Source of the DNA: Branchipolynoe longqiensis
Lineage: Eukaryota > Annelida > Polychaeta > Phyllodocida > Polynoidae
DNA length: 64,000 nt
Assembly: GCA_030323885.1 (NCBI GenBank)
Contig: CM059192.1
Coordinates: forward strand, 66,418,977 to 66,482,976
Direction: 5' to 3'
Part shown: positions 1 through 10,520 of the stretch, in pieces
Position numbering within the stretch: the stretch's first letter is position 1
Layout: the number at the start of each line of letters is the position of its first letter
Notes under the pieces: generated by a model
Seen by the model: the letters and a program-made list of their open reading frames with translations, nothing else
The model's database searches: none
What the model was told of the DNA's origin: nothing
Position numbers and translations under genes: made by a program

Positions 1-204
1 TTCCTTCATGGCATCTTTCAGTTACTCGCTTTATTCTTTCCCCTTTTACTCTTTTTCAATTGTTTCCACTCTTTCTTTCTTCCTTTCATTATTCAGTTCC
101 TTCGAACTTTCTTTCTATTTTTCCCTCTCTTTCTGTCCCTTTCTTTCACTTTGCGTCACTTCCGGTCTGTTTCCGCTGCGTCCTTTTGTGTGCTTCCTTT
201 CAAT
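1..204. other. Pyrimidine-rich leader, no gene seen
   Basis: CTTT/TTCC-rich sequence before the satellite array. Open frames run through it because stops are rare, but nothing resembles a protein family. It may be the degenerate edge of the adjoining array. Confidence 0.5.
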
Positions 205-1293
205 CTGTTTCATACACATCATACACATCATACATATCCTACACATCCTACACATCCTACATATCCTACACATCATACACATCATACATATCCTACACAT
301 CATACACATCATACATATCCTACACATTATAAACATCCTACATATCCTACATATCCTACATATCCTACATATCCTACATATCCTACATATCCTACATATC
401 CTACATATCCTACACATCCTACATCCTACATGTCCTACACATCATACACATCCTACATATCCTACATATCATACATATCATACATATCCTACACATCCTA
501 CATGTCCTAGACATCATACACATCATACATATCCTACATATCCTACACATCCTACATATCATACCTATCATACACATCATACATATTATACATATCCTAC
601 ATAACCTACACATCCTAAATATCATACACATCATACACATCATACACATCATACACGTCCTACATATCTTACACATCATACATATCCTACACGTCCTACA
701 CATCCTACATACCATACATATCCTACACATCATACACACCGTACGCATCATACACATCCTACATATCCTGCACATCCTACATATCCTACATATCCTACAT
801 ATCCTACATATCTTACACATCCTTCGCATCATACACATCATACACATCCTATATATCCTAAATATCCTACACCACCTAATCATCCTACATATCCTACACA
901 TCATACACATCATACACATCATACACATCATACATATCATACATATCCTACACATCCTACACATCCTACACATCCTACATATCCTACATATCCTACACAT
1001 CCTACATATCATTCACATCATACATATCCTACATATTCTACATATCCTACACATCCTACACCTCCTACATATCCTACATATTCTACATATCCTACACATC
1101 CTAGACATCCTACATATCCTACGTATCCTAAATATCCTACACATCCTACATATCATACACATCCTAGATATCATACACATCCTACATATCCTACATATCC
1201 TACATATCCTACACATCCTACACATCCTACATATCCTAAAGATCCTACACCCCCTAATCATCCTACACATCCTACACATCCTACACATCCTAC
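205..1293. repeat. 9-bp satellite (TACATATCC / TACACATCA)n
   Basis: About 1.1 kb of head-to-tail 9-mers, mainly TACATATCC, TACACATCC and TACACATCA. The period is divisible by three and the unit rarely makes stops, so long frames exist on both strands (for example HTYPTYPT-like peptides). These are artefacts of the period, not genes. Confidence 0.95.
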
Positions 1294-1454
1294 ATATGAT
1301 GGGAACAGAGGCTGGATAACAGAGAACAGGGAACAGACAACAGGGAACAAGGAACAGCGAACATGGACCGCGGAACAGGGAAGGGGAACAGGGAACTTAG
1401 AACAGGGGGCAGTGAACAGGGACACCGTAGGGGAACATGGAGCATAGAACAGTA
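1294..1454. repeat. Degenerate AACAGGG-type short tandem repeat
   Basis: Repeated GGGAACAG / GAACAGGGA words with much drift, joined directly to the 9-bp satellite. It resembles the purine-rich GGAACCAG arrays at 5-8.7 kb in composition but not in unit. Confidence 0.7.
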
Positions 1455-1456
1455 TA

Positions 1457-1634
1457 CAGTAAAACCTCTCTAAATCGACCAACCATGGGACCGACTCTAA
1501 GTGGTCCACTTTGGGAGGTGGTCGGTTTAGAGAGTTAGAATATCCTTACAATGGTATTGTTGGGACCAAAATAAAGCGATCGATATAGCGGACTGGTCGA
1601 TATGTAGAGGTGGTCGGTTAGAGAGGTTTCACTG
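1457..1634. mobile_element. MITE-1 copy 1 (pogo/Tc1-mariner-like, TA duplication)
   Basis: Terminal inverted repeats start CAGTAAAACCTCTCTAAATC and end GGTTAGAGAGGTTTCACTG. The element is 178 bp and flanked by TA on both sides (1455-1456, 1635-1636). CAGT...ACTG ends and TA duplication are typical of pogo-group Tc1/mariner elements. No transposase is encoded. Related copies: 13306-13503, 37312-37489 and 56781-56958. Confidence 0.9.
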
Positions 1635-1656
1635 TATATATGTATATAATAGGTGC

Positions 1657-1735
1657 AATGCCTTGGTGGTTTAGCCTGTCAACCCTACACTATAATATAG
1701 AGTTTGATATGACCTTAGATGTTGCCAGGAATAAA
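1657..1735 (+). repeat. SINE-A 3' fragment
   Basis: Matches the SINE-A 3' region (GATATGACCTTAGATGTTGC, then CAGGA). It is 5'-truncated and lacks the CAACCAACC tail. Confidence 0.7.
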
Positions 1736-1849
1736 TTAACTGGAGGGAAAGCCCCCTGTGGGGCTTATATGAATCCCAAATGACGAAGCACTGTTGAAGG
1801 CATCGTGTATTTTGCTACAGTAAATAATAAATATAAATTGACTGATGGA

Positions 1850-1937
1850 ATAAATAAGTGCCACAAGTGGGTACCCATCCTGATAACACCTTGGTTGTTG
1901 CAAGGACGTAAAGCTCCCCCAATCAACCAACCAGAAT
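1850..1937 (+). repeat. SINE-A 3' end fragment with CAACCAACC tail
   Basis: Contains GGGTACCCATCCTGATA, a diverged CTTGGTTGTTGCAAGGACGT and the tail CAATCAACCAACC. It is a diverged, 5'-truncated copy. Confidence 0.75.
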
Positions 1938-1961
1938 GAAAACGCGGATAAACATAGTACT

Positions 1962-1962
<1 letters not shown>

Positions 1963-1996
<34 letters not shown>
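1963..1996. repeat. (TA)n microsatellite
   Basis: Uninterrupted TA dinucleotides next to a recurring junction motif at 2018-2090. Confidence 0.9.
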
Positions 1997-2017
1997 AAGA
2001 TATGGTCTTTGTTGCAG

Positions 2018-2090
2018 TGCATCACTCATTTATGTGATATATAACGTGTTATATGAATATAAAGGGGCGGAGCATCCTTGTGATATTTAT
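2018..2090 (+). repeat. Recurring junction motif beside (TA)n
   Basis: Contains ATGTGATATATAACGTGTTATATGAATATAAAG split by a few mismatches. It resembles motifs at 25310-25377, 25585-25655, 28850-28905, 37565-37630, 45490-45545 and 62770-62822: an AT-rich word ending in GCGAGTATAATAAGGC or its complement, always beside (TA)n. Confidence 0.5.
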
Positions 2091-2138
2091 TCCCTTTTTT
2101 ATTATGCATGCTATTTATTATGTTTGTCTGTATGTCTT

Positions 2139-2144
2139 TATATA

Positions 2145-2187
<43 letters not shown>

Positions 2188-2188
2188 G
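2139..2188. repeat. (TA)n microsatellite
   Basis: Near-perfect TA repeat with two C interruptions, grading into GTGCGTGTGTA. Confidence 0.9.
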
Positions 2189-2189
2189 T

Positions 2190-2575
2190 GCGTGTGTATT
2201 CTTAAGCTTAATTCCATTACAGGGGCAGCTTTGTGTCAAGTACGCCCTCTTTGCAATCTAATCTTTTTATCATATTCCTTTCAAACGGATTTGCGAGCAC
2301 AAAAAAAGGACATGATCAGCAAGGATGATTACCTGACCTACAAATGTCTTTTTATTCAGGGCGCCCCCTATTGTTCCGGTACAGTACTGCATTTCAGAAG
2401 CCTAACAGCAGGGAGCCTGGTTCTTATAGATTCCTGCATCGACAGACAATATTGTCATTTTGTTGTTCTTGCAGTTGAGAGTAATGTAGGCCATCTGAAT
2501 AATTATAGTTTCTTCTCAGTGTCATTACACTGTCTACTAATTTCCTGTCTGCATCTTTGAGACCACCATTTACAG
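2190..2575. other. Single-copy-looking stretch, no recognised gene
   Basis: A + strand frame stays open to the stop near 2560, but its N-terminal part is TA-repeat translation. The rest (around residues KKDMISKDDYLTYKC) matches no family I recognise. No repeat relationship to the rest of the window was seen. It could hold a diverged exon; I have no positive evidence. Confidence 0.35.
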
Positions 2576-2577
2576 TA

Positions 2578-2634
2578 AGGTTGGTTGGTTGTTGGGGTTT
2601 TACGTCCTGGCAACATATAAGGTCATATCAGAAG
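2578..2634 (-). repeat. SINE-A 3' end fragment
   Basis: Begins GGTTGGTTGGTTGTTGGGGT on the + strand (the complement of the SINE tail) and continues TTTTACGTCCTGGCAACAT, then breaks off after GGTCATATCAG. Confidence 0.85.
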
Positions 2635-2741
2635 TTTATAGTAAGGGTTTAAATCACCAATAATAATTATATTGAAGGTCAGTCTTTATTGTTTTGTTCA
2701 TATTGTCATCACTTGTGAGCACTCATAGCAAGAACAGAGAT

Positions 2742-2780
2742 ACCGGTCGCAGTCGCCGAATCGGCAGAGCGCTGGCTACA
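2742..2780 (+). repeat. tRNA-like SINE head fragment
   Basis: CCGGTCGCAGTCGCCGAATC followed by GGCAGAGCGCTGGC resembles the A-box region of the SINE-A head. No B box follows, so this is a relic, not a tRNA gene. Confidence 0.4.
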
Positions 2781-3060
2781 TTTAATACATTCTGTATCAA
2801 GAATTGTAATATGAAAGAAGCTCAGTTTTTGTTCGTACAATACCATTTATAATCTTTATTTCCCCCACTTAGTGTGAGTAGACCTAGTGAAATGTTTGTA
2901 CTGCAGAATTCATGTTTGATTATGGCGTTTTGCTCCAGACTCCTCTGCGGTCTGGGAACAATTATCCACGGCAAGTGTTGGGTTAACCACGTGACCCGCA
3001 GAAACCCCCCGTTGGCGGAGCCACTAGCGTGCCTACGGAGCAGTCGTGGGCTGGCCAGGT

Positions 3061-3348
3061 GGGTTGCTTGGTTGTTGGAGTTTTACTTCCTGGCAATGTA
3101 GGGATCATATCAGGATGGGTACCGACTTGTGACAGTGCACACTCATGGTGACACCATAGTGCTGCCACACTGGGAGACTGGGCCACCAGCACATTGACCT
3201 ACTATCCCACTCAGTCACATTATCCTGACACTGAGCCAACCAGTCCTTGCCCTATTCTAACAATGCCGAACACCTGGCTAGGAAGTGACAAGTATCACTG
3301 TTTACGTCATTGGTTTGATTCGACCAGGGTCCTACTGGTTAATCTACA
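3061..3348 (-). repeat. SINE-A copy, nearly complete body, head truncated
   Basis: On the + strand it reads tail complement (GGTTGCTTGGTTGTTGG), AGTTTTACTTCCTGGCAA, ATCATATCAGGATGGGTACC, CACTCAGTCACATTATCCTG, and ends in the tRNA-like region (GGTTTGATTCGACCAGGG). The 5' part of the tRNA head is missing. Confidence 0.9.
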
Positions 3349-3526
3349 ACTAACTGACACACATGTGAACGCGATTGAAATTACCTGAGCTAAACTTTCA
3401 CCTGATGAAACAGCATTTAAATAGACCACCGCCTTTAACTTGCATCGCCTCCGATGAAGTAGTCACAGTGCATGGAATGTTTCTTATGGAATGCTGTATA
3501 ATGTCTTAAGAAAACAACAAGATAAA

Positions 3527-3848
3527 CCAGACGGCATGGCCGAATGAGTTGAGCGTCCATCTCCCGTTTTGGTAGATCGTGGAATTCTAATCCACGGGTT
3601 GGAACACTAATAACTGAAGCACGGATACTCGTTGCTTCCTAGTCAGGAAGAGAGGGCAAGGACTGGTTGGCTCAGTGTAAGGATAATGTGACTGAGTGGG
3701 ATATCAGGTTATTCTATCAGCGGCCTGATTTCCCAGTGGGGCAGCACTATAAAGTCACCATGAGTACACACTGTTGCAAGTCGGTACCCATCCTGATATG
3801 GCCTTAAGTGTTGCCAGGACGTAATACTGCAACCACCAACCAACCAAC
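3527..3848 (+). repeat. SINE-A, near full length
   Basis: Starts ACCAGACGGCATGGCCGAAT (A-box region) with a degraded B box near 3590. The body includes TGACTGAGTGGGATATCAGG and CAGTGGGGCAGCACTATAAA. It ends GTTGCCAGGACGTAATACTG and a CAACCAACCAAC tail. RNA polymerase III transcription is expected for a tRNA-derived SINE, but the diverged B box suggests this copy is inactive. Confidence 0.93.
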
Positions 3849-3896
3849 TCCCTTCACCTGTCGCTACCTCGATAATATCCTCTTTATTGTGAATGT

Positions 3897-4250
3897 TAAA
3901 GCTGCATAGTCCGATGAAATATCAAATTTTCAAAACCAAACCAATTATCTAGATTTGATTCTACATATCTAACTTTGATAGTGATGCACTTATTAAGCAT
4001 TTGTTTCTGCATATAAAGCAATACTGAGTCAATTTAACAGAACCTCTTACTGCAGAAGTCTATGGTGTCAGAGTTTTGGCAAGCTTGTCAAAACTAATTT
4101 TCCATGTTTGCACTCAAAATATCCCCAAAGGTTTACCATTTAAAATATAAGTAACTTTGAACTAATGTAAAGTAGATACTATAGATCAATCTAATATATT
4201 TATCTCAGAACAAATACAGAAATTCAAAGCCATCAGACTATGCAACTTTA
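3897..4250. mobile_element. MITE-2 copy A
   Basis: Terminal inverted repeats TAAAGCTGCATAGTCCGATG and CATCAGACTATGCAACTTTA (reverse complement TAAAGTTGCATAGTCTGATG), about 354 bp, AT-rich, no coding. Copies at 11481-11832 and 28480-28790 are close relatives. The superfamily is unclear; a TA or TTAA-type target is possible. Confidence 0.9.
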
Positions 4251-4483
4251 TGGCCGGTGCACACCTACCGTTTACGACTCGACCCGACCCGCTTAAAACT
4301 GAAAACGGGCCAATTCGTTTTTCGAATCGCGAATCGCAATCGTAAACGGCCGCCTTTAGCACTAAAAACTTAGTTGTATGCGCGAATCGCAATCGCTAGG
4401 TGTGCGCGGGGGGCGCACACCTAGCGATTTTTGTGCACGAAACGGGAGGTGTGCGCGCACAAACGGTTGGTGTGTACCGGCCA
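4251..4483. mobile_element. PIF/Harbinger-like MITE with TTA duplication
   Basis: Inverted ends TGGCCGGTGCACACCTACCG and its imperfect complement (CGGTTGGTGTGTACCGGCCA), 233 bp, flanked by TTA (4248-4250 and 4484-4486), the 3-bp duplication typical of PIF/Harbinger. The left TTA is also the last three bases of MITE-2 copy A, so this element landed on that element's terminus. Inside (about 4391-4429) is a near-perfect hairpin with arms TCGCTAGGTGTGCGC and GCGCACACCTAGCGA. Confidence 0.85.
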
Positions 4484-4640
4484 TTAAGAAGGCGGTTCTT
4501 GGAGGTGCTTAGAAGGAGCCCTGTATTCCGAGTAAATGAGGCTTTCTCCTTTGCTAATTGGGTGTTAATTGAACTTTGTACCACTAGCATTAATTCCCAC
4601 TTCATCTTCTGCTCTGTCTAAGACCTCACGTGTCGGCAAT

Positions 4641-4806
4641 TAAAGGTACATAGTCCGGTGAACCCCTCTCATATGCAAACAATTTGCCAATGTATAAACT
4701 ACTTTAGCTTTAAACTTGACTGCCTCTCTACTGATATGATACCTGCTATCTCGGAACAAAGTTACTCCTGAAGCAAAGTAGTGCCTCAAAGTCCGGTACT
4801 ATTGTA
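4641..4806. mobile_element. Possible diverged MITE-2 relative
   Basis: Begins TAAAGGTACATAGTCCGGTG, a MITE-2-like end, and about 150 bp later shows AAAGTCCGGTACTATTG. The second end does not form a clean inverted repeat, so this may be a decayed or rearranged copy. Confidence 0.4.
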
Positions 4807-4934
4807 TGTGCACCAATTACAGGGTCAGTCCCACCCTTAGCGTCCAACAGACGCATAGACAACAATGCAGTCAGAGTAACGCCATTGCAAATCAGGGTCG
4901 GAGAGCGAGGGCTATAACTATATATATTAGCAGA

Positions 4935-5088
4935 ACACATTGGCCACATGGGCGAAACCCTCCCCGAGAAGAGGGGTGCGCGAGGTGCATGCTGGTCAAC
5001 CAACCCACCCCACAGGAGGGGGGAAGGAACCACTACCGAGCTTATTACCTGCGATAAAGGGTTTATCACTATCCATATATATATACAG
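4935..5088. repeat. Dispersed repeat R5, copy 1
   Basis: Shares ACAGGAGGGGGGAAGG-type and GAGCTTATTACCTGCGATAA, GGGTTTATCACTATCCATAT segments with 39775-39938. No coding potential is recognised. Confidence 0.75.
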
Positions 5089-5146
5089 ACAGAGAGGAAC
5101 TCGATACAGACAAGCAACCAGAATTCAGAATCCAGGAGTTAATAGT

Positions 5147-5242
5147 TTTCGGCCAAGAACCAGGAACCAATAAGCAGGAACCGGCAGCTAGGAACCCAGG
5201 ACCAGGAGACCTGGAGACCCAAGCCCAAAATTAAGAACCAGG
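5147..5242. repeat. Left edge of the GGAACCAGCAACTA minisatellite
   Basis: Degenerate CCAAGAACCAGGAACC units, separated from the main array (5608-7500) by the LTR-like repeat at 5243-5609. This suggests that repeat inserted into the array. Confidence 0.75.
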
Positions 5243-5609
5243 TGTAAAAATATATACATATTTTCGGTTCGGATTTATATATTGGCAGAGAGCATTACTA
5301 TTCTTGGGCGATGGAGTGGGGACCAAGGTTATGTAACAGAGAAGCAATGGGTGCCTCACTCGCTGTGTGACATAAGAGACTATGTGGAAAATATGATAAC
5401 GCATAGTGCCCGAGATTATGATGTGATGTTCATATGTAAGAGACAGTTAATGTTTAGTGAATTGTTCCCTCTATGCACCAGTAAGAGTGCAAGTGGAGGG
5501 GGAGGACATTTTTAATATATTTTATTGTAACTGTCTGCAATTACCTGTTACCATGGGCCCAATGGGCAAGCGCACCCAGCCATCCTGCATACATTATGAA
5601 CACCACCTA
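5243..5609 (+). mobile_element. LTR-like repeat L1, copy 1 (3'-truncated)
   Basis: Starts TGTAAAAATATATACATATT and continues TTCGGTTCGGATTTATATAT. About 365 bp are collinear with 24340-25222 and 51878-52850. It ends abruptly in the minisatellite after CATACATTATGAACACCACC. The TG start and the polyadenylation signal in the longer copies suggest a solo LTR, but no internal region is seen. Confidence 0.75.
5282..5515 (+). other. Short open frame preserved in three L1 copies
   Basis: The frame encodes AESITILGR, GYVTEKQWVPHSL, DYVENMITHS, DVMFICKRQL and ends SASGGGGHF-stop. The same frame stays open to the same stop at 24377-24610 and about 51918-52148. There is no ATG at its 5' end (the first codon here is TTG), so if translated it would need an upstream exon or a non-ATG start. 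No domain is recognised. It could be neutral sequence that has not yet acquired stops. Confidence 0.3.
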
Positions 5610-7500
5610 GTAGGAACTAGCAATTAGGAACGGGGAACCAGCAACCCACAACTAGAAACCAGCAACTAGGAATGGGAAACCAGCAGCCAGCAACAAGGAA
5701 CCAGCAACTAGGAAAGGAAACCAGCAACCAGTAACTAGGAACAGCCAACTAGGAACGGGGAACCAGCAGCCAGCAACTAGGAACCAGCAACTAGCAATAG
5801 GAAACCAGCAGCCAGCAACTAGGAACCAGCAACTAGGAAGAAAAAGCAGCGACTAGCAACTAGGAACCAGCAAATAGGAATGGGGAACCAGCGACCAGCA
5901 ACTAGGAACCAGCAACTAGGAATGGGAAACCAGCAGTCAGCAAATAGGACCTATCAACTGTGAATGGGGAACCAGCAGCCAGCAACTAGGAACCAGCAAC
6001 TAGGAATGGAAACCAGTGACTACCAACTAGGAACCAGCAACTAGGAATGGGGAACCAGCAGCCAGCAACTAGGAACCCGCAACTAGGAATGGGGAACCAG
6101 CGACCCACAACTAGAAACCAGCAATTAGGAATGGGAAACCAGCAGCCAGCAACAAGGAACCAGCAACTAGGAAAGGAAACCAGCAACCAGCAACTAGGAA
6201 CCAGCAACTAAAAAAGGAAACCAGCAACTAGGAACCAGAAACCAGCATCCAGCAAGTAGGAACCAGCAACTAGGAATAGGGAATCAGCGACCAGCAACTA
6301 GGAACCAGCAACTAGGAAAGGGAAACCAGCATCCAGCAACTAGGAACCAGCAACTAGGGATGGGGAAGCAGCAGCCAGCAACTCGGAACAAGCAACTAGG
6401 AATGGGGAACCAGCAACCAGCAACTAGAAACCAGGAAACCAGCAGCCAGCAACTAGGAACCAGCAAGTAACAACAGGAAACGAGCAGCCGACCATTGGGA
6501 ACAGCCAACTAGGAACGGGGAAGCAGCAGCCAGCAACTAGGAACCAGCAACTAGGAAGGGAAATCAAGAGCCAGCAACTAGGACCCAAGGCGTATGAACG
6601 GGGAATCAGTGACCAGCAACTAGAAACCAGGAACTAGGAACAGGGAACTAGCAGCTAGCAACTAAAAACCATCAACTGGCAATGGCAAACAAGCAGCCAG
6701 CAACTAGGACCCAGCAATTTGCAATGGGAAACCAGCAGCCAGCAACCAGGACCCAATTAATAGGAAGGGGGAACCAGCAGCCAGCAACTAGGAACCAGCA
6801 ACTAGGAATGGGAAACCAGCAGCCAGCAACTAGGAACAAGCAACTAGGAATGGGAAACCAGCAGCCAGCAACTAGGAACCAGCAACTAGGAAGAAAAAGC
6901 AGTGACTAGCAACTCGGAACCAGCAACTAGGAAGAACAAGCAGTGACCAGCAACTAGAAACCAGCAACTAGGAATGGGGAAACCAGTGACCACCAACTAG
7001 GAACCAGCAACTAGGAATGGGAAACCAGCAGCCAGCAACTAGGACCCAATCAGTAGGAATGGGGAACCAGCGACCAGCAACTAGAAACCACACACTAGGA
7101 ACAGGGAGCCAGCAGCCAGCAACTAGGACCCAGCAACTAGGACCAGGGAACCAGCAGCCAGCAACTAGGACCTAGCAACTAGGAACAGGGAACCAGCATC
7201 CAGCAACTAGGAACCAGCAACTAGGACCAGGGAACCAGCAGCCAGCAACTAGGAACCAGCAACTAGGAACAGGGAACCAGCATCCAGCAACTAGGAACCA
7301 TCAAGAAGGAACGGGGAACCAGCAGCGAGCATCTAGGAATCAGGAACTAGGAACGGGACCCATCGACCAGCAACTAGAAACCCGGAACTAGGAACGGGGA
7401 ACCAGCGACCCATGAATGGGGAACCAGCAGCCAGCAAATAGGAACCAGCAACTAGGAACAGGGAACCAGCAACTAGGAATGGGGAAATATGAACCAGGGA
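5608..7500. repeat. GGAACCAGCAACTAGG minisatellite (about 21 bp, 42-bp dimers)
   Basis: About 1.9 kb built from two alternating 21-bp modules, AACCAGCAGCCAGCAACTAG and AACCAGCAACTAGGAATGGG, giving a higher-order unit near 42 bp. Frames such as WFLVAGCWFPIPSC are repeat translations. Confidence 0.95.
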
Positions 7501-7539
7501 AGTGGGATCCAATAACAGCGAACACCCAGGATTCTGAAG

Positions 7540-7735
7540 CAGGGTGACGGGAGTTGGAGAACGGGAGACGGGAGACAGGTAGACCGGGAGACGGGAGATG
7601 GGAGACGGGAGACAGGGAGACTGGGAGACAAGAGTTTGAAGACAGGAGCCGGGAGCCGGGAGACGGGAAGTCCGGGAGACGGGAGCCGGGAGACGGGAAG
7701 ACCACGAGACCAGAGATCAGACGCTGTAAACCAGG
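7540..7735. repeat. GGGAGACGGGAG-type short tandem repeat
   Basis: Words GGGAGACGGGAGACGG and GGGAGCCGGGAGACGG with irregular spacing. It shares the GGGAGAC core with the 8-bp array at 8884-9040. Confidence 0.85.
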
Positions 7736-7739
7736 AACC

Positions 7740-8170
7740 AGGAGGTAGGAACAGGGAGCCAGGAGCTATGAACATGGAGCCAGGAGCTATGAACATGGAG
7801 CCAGGAGCTATGAACAGGGAGTCAGGAGCTATGAACAGGGAACCAGGAGCTATGACCATGGAACCAGGAGCTATGAACAGGGAGTCAGGAGCTATGAACA
7901 GGGAGCCAGGAGCTATGAACATGGAACCAGGAGCTATGATCCAGGGATCAGGAGCTATGAACAGGGAGCCAGGAGCTATGACCATGGAGCCAGGAGCTAT
8001 GAACAGGGAGCCATTAGATATGAACAGGGAGTCAGGAGCTACGAACATGTATCCAGGAGCTATGAACATGGAGCCAGGAGCTATGAACAGGGAGTCAGGA
8101 ACTATGAACAGGGAGCCAGGAGATATGACCATGGAGCCAGGAGCTATGATCCAGGGATCAGGAGCAATGA
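7740..8170. repeat. 21-bp minisatellite GGAGCTATGAACAGGGAGCC
   Basis: About 20 copies of a 21-bp unit (GGAGCTATGAACAGGGAGCC plus A). The 21-bp period keeps a + frame open with a seven-residue GAMNREP repeat and a - frame with APGSLFI. It is interpreted as satellite, not a structural protein. Confidence 0.95.
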
Positions 8171-8720
8171 ACAGGGAGCCAGGGGAAGGGACGAGGAATC
8201 AGTAGCTATGAAGAGGGAGCAGGAGCTATGAACATGGAGCCAGGAGCTATGAACATGGAACCAGGAGAAGGGACGAGGAACCAGGAGCTATGATCAGGGA
8301 GCCAGGAGGAGGGACCAGGACTAGGAGCTATGAACAGTGAACCAGGAGAAGGGACCAGGAACCAGAAGCTATGAACAGGGAGCCAGGAGAAGGGACCAGG
8401 ACCAGGAGCTATGAACAGGGAACCAGGAGAAAGGACCAGGAACCAGGAGCTCTGAACAGGGAGCCAGGAGAAGGGATCAGGAACCAGGAGCTATGAACAG
8501 GGAACCAGGAGAAGGGACCAGGAACCAGAAGCTATGAACAGGGAACCAGGTGAAGTGACCAGGAACCAGGAGCTATGAACAGGGAGCCAGGAGAATGGAT
8601 CAGGAACCAGGAGCTATGAACAGGGAACCAGGGGAAGGGATCAGGAACCAGGAGCTATGAACAGGGAATCAGGAGCTATGAACACGGAGCCAGGAGAAGG
8701 GACCAGGAACCACGAGCTAG
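8171..8720. repeat. Expanded ~42-bp derivative of the 21-bp minisatellite
   Basis: The 21-bp module alternates with GGAGAAGGGACCAGGAACCA, giving a unit near 42 bp. This is a stepwise higher-order expansion from the adjacent array. Confidence 0.9.
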
Positions 8721-8883
8721 GAAGCATGCTGGGAGCAGCTGCCAGTCACCAGCCGCTAGTAACCCGGATGCCAGGAGTTAGGAGCATGGCACCAAGAGAC
8801 AGGAATCAAGTACCAGACTTTAGGAAGCAAGGACCAGCAGCCCGGAGAAACGAGATGGGTGATGCGGGACCAGGATACCGAGA

Positions 8884-9040
8884 GACAGGGGGGACCGGAA
8901 GACGGGAGACCGGGAGACCGGGAGACCGGGAGACTGAGAGACCGGGAGACCGGGAGACCGGGAGACCGGGAGACCGGGAGACCGGGAGACCGGGAGACCG
9001 GGAGACCGGGAGACCGGGAGACCAGAAGCCGGGAGACAGC
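8884..9040. repeat. 8-bp microsatellite (GGGAGACC)n
   Basis: About 18 near-perfect GGGAGACC units. Three units (24 bp) make an eight-residue repeat in every frame, explaining the LPVSRSPG frames on the - strand. Confidence 0.95.
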
Positions 9041-9139
9041 GGCCGGTAGCCGGCGCGATCCAGGCAGTAGCCTGGTCAGCACGCAGACTCTGTGAGGAGA
9101 GGACATTGGAGGAACGAGGAGTGATGGGACGTACCTCAG

Positions 9140-9255
9140 GGCACCGGTACGGCGGGCGTGGTGTGGCGCGATGTGGCGCGGTGTTGCGCGGTGTGGCGCA
9201 GTGTGGCGAGGTGTGGCGTGGCGTGGTGTGGCGTGGTGTGGGGTGGCGTGGTGTA
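9140..9255. repeat. GTGTGGCGYG degenerate tandem repeat
   Basis: GGTGTGGCGCGATGTGGCGC-like words of about 10 bp, CpG-rich. Confidence 0.85.
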
Positions 9256-9374
9256 TGGCTAGTCCAACATGGCGCCTCAACACAATAAACACAAAGGTAC
9301 AACGATGGCGACTATAGATGCGATAATATCATTTGGAATTTGTCGGTTTTTTGAGTAAAACCCTCCTGGGCTGC

Positions 9375-9840
9375 GGCGGTGCTACACTGGCGCCCAGTGC
9401 TCGGTGCGCGGTGCGCGGTGCTACCACCGGCCGGAGAGTATTCGGTGTGTGTAGACGTGGTGTGTACATCCGGTGGTTTAACTGACGGGCGGGCGCGCGG
9501 CGCGACGCGGCTCCAAACTCCACTTGGTCCCGGCGCTTGGCTGAGCGGAGCTGGGCTGGGCTGAGCTGGGCGGACCGAGCGGCGCCGTCCGCGGCCGAAT
9601 GGTGCGCGCGCCGTGCCTGGCCCGGGCGACTGGTGGCGCGGCGGGCGGCGGGCGGGCGCGCGGCGCGGCGGCGCGCGGCGGCGCGGGCGGCGGGCGCGGT
9701 GGCGGCGGGCGGCGGCGGGCGGCGGGCGGCGTGCGGCGGGCGGCGGGCGTCGGGCGGCGGGCGGCGAACGATGGGCGGCGGGTGGCGAGCGGCGGGCGGC
9801 GGGCGACGGGCGGTGGGCCTCTTCGCACACCCACACTGGT
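9375..9840. repeat. CpG-rich GGCGGGCGGCG low-complexity region
   Basis: Very GC-rich DNA, with GCGGTGCGCGGTG words at 9400 and GGCGGGCGGCGGGCG runs at 9640-9815. Open frames exist in several registers on both strands (Arg/Ala/Pro- or Gly-rich). The simultaneous openness and single-residue bias point to low-complexity DNA. A CpG-island promoter cannot be excluded, but no downstream gene is seen. Confidence 0.7.
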
Positions 9841-9954
9841 ACATACACACTCACACACACAGCACCGTCCCGGGCGTGGCACGGCGACCACAGCAGTACA
9901 GACGGCTGAACCGGCTCGCTGGTAGTCTGACACGGGGAATGGGTAACGGGACAG

Positions 9955-10140
9955 GGTGAGGGAAGGGTGGGGCGGGGCGGGGCGGGGCGGGGCGGGGCGG
10001 CTAGGGGGGGGATATAAAGATGCGTTGCGGAGCGGGGTGGGGGGAAGGGGCGGGGCGGGGAGGGGTGGGGCTGGGTAAAGCTGGGGTGCGACCTACATTG
10101 GATATGGGGGAGGGGGCAGGGGGGGGGGGGGCTGGGGTGG
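9955..10140 (+). repeat. (GGGGC)n and G-run tract with G-quadruplex potential
   Basis: GGGGCGGGGCGGGGCGGGGC repeats at 9970-10000 and a run of G near 10120. GGATATGGGGGAGGGGGCAG recurs at about 12119, linking this tract to the 12.05-12.15 kb segment. Confidence 0.85.
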
Positions 10141-10520
10141 AGGTGTGCCCGTCGGGGAGGGGTGAGACCTAGTCTGGGCGGGGCTATTTGGTTGGTTTGT
10201 TTATAGTCGAACACGGTTACGGGATGGGGAGAATGATGAGGGAAGGACGAGGGCCAGAAGGTAGGCCTGGTCAGTGCGGGGCGGGACGGACAGGAGGAGG
10301 GCGGCCTAGATCTGGTATTGCGGCCGAGCTGGTTAGTGCGACATGGGCACGGGATAGGGGACAATATGGGAGAAGGGAAGGGAGCGGGTCGGAGGCCGGG
10401 GGCGGGCCGGGGCGGGGCGAGGAGGGGTCAGAGGGTTGATGGGGGGGGGGGGGGTAGAGGCCAGGTGCGGTGAACCTGTGGCAAGGGTCATTGGATGGTT
10501 AGCATAGGCTACAATGGTGA
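10140..10520. other. G-rich unassigned stretch
   Basis: GC-rich with a poly-G run at 10440-10453. Open frames on both strands are compositional. No repeat partner or gene recognised. Confidence 0.4.

Noticed and set aside
7473..8205. GAMNREP / APGSLFI seven-residue repeat proteins
   Set aside because: A 21-bp minisatellite explains the periodicity; both strands are open equally.
9955..10010. Telomeric or rDNA-type G-rich repeat
   Set aside because: The unit is GGGGC, not TTAGGG or a known rDNA spacer unit.
9312..10364. 350-residue - strand Pro/Arg/Ala-rich open frame
   Set aside because: Lies in GC-rich low-complexity DNA where other frames on both strands are also open; no domain or conserved motif.
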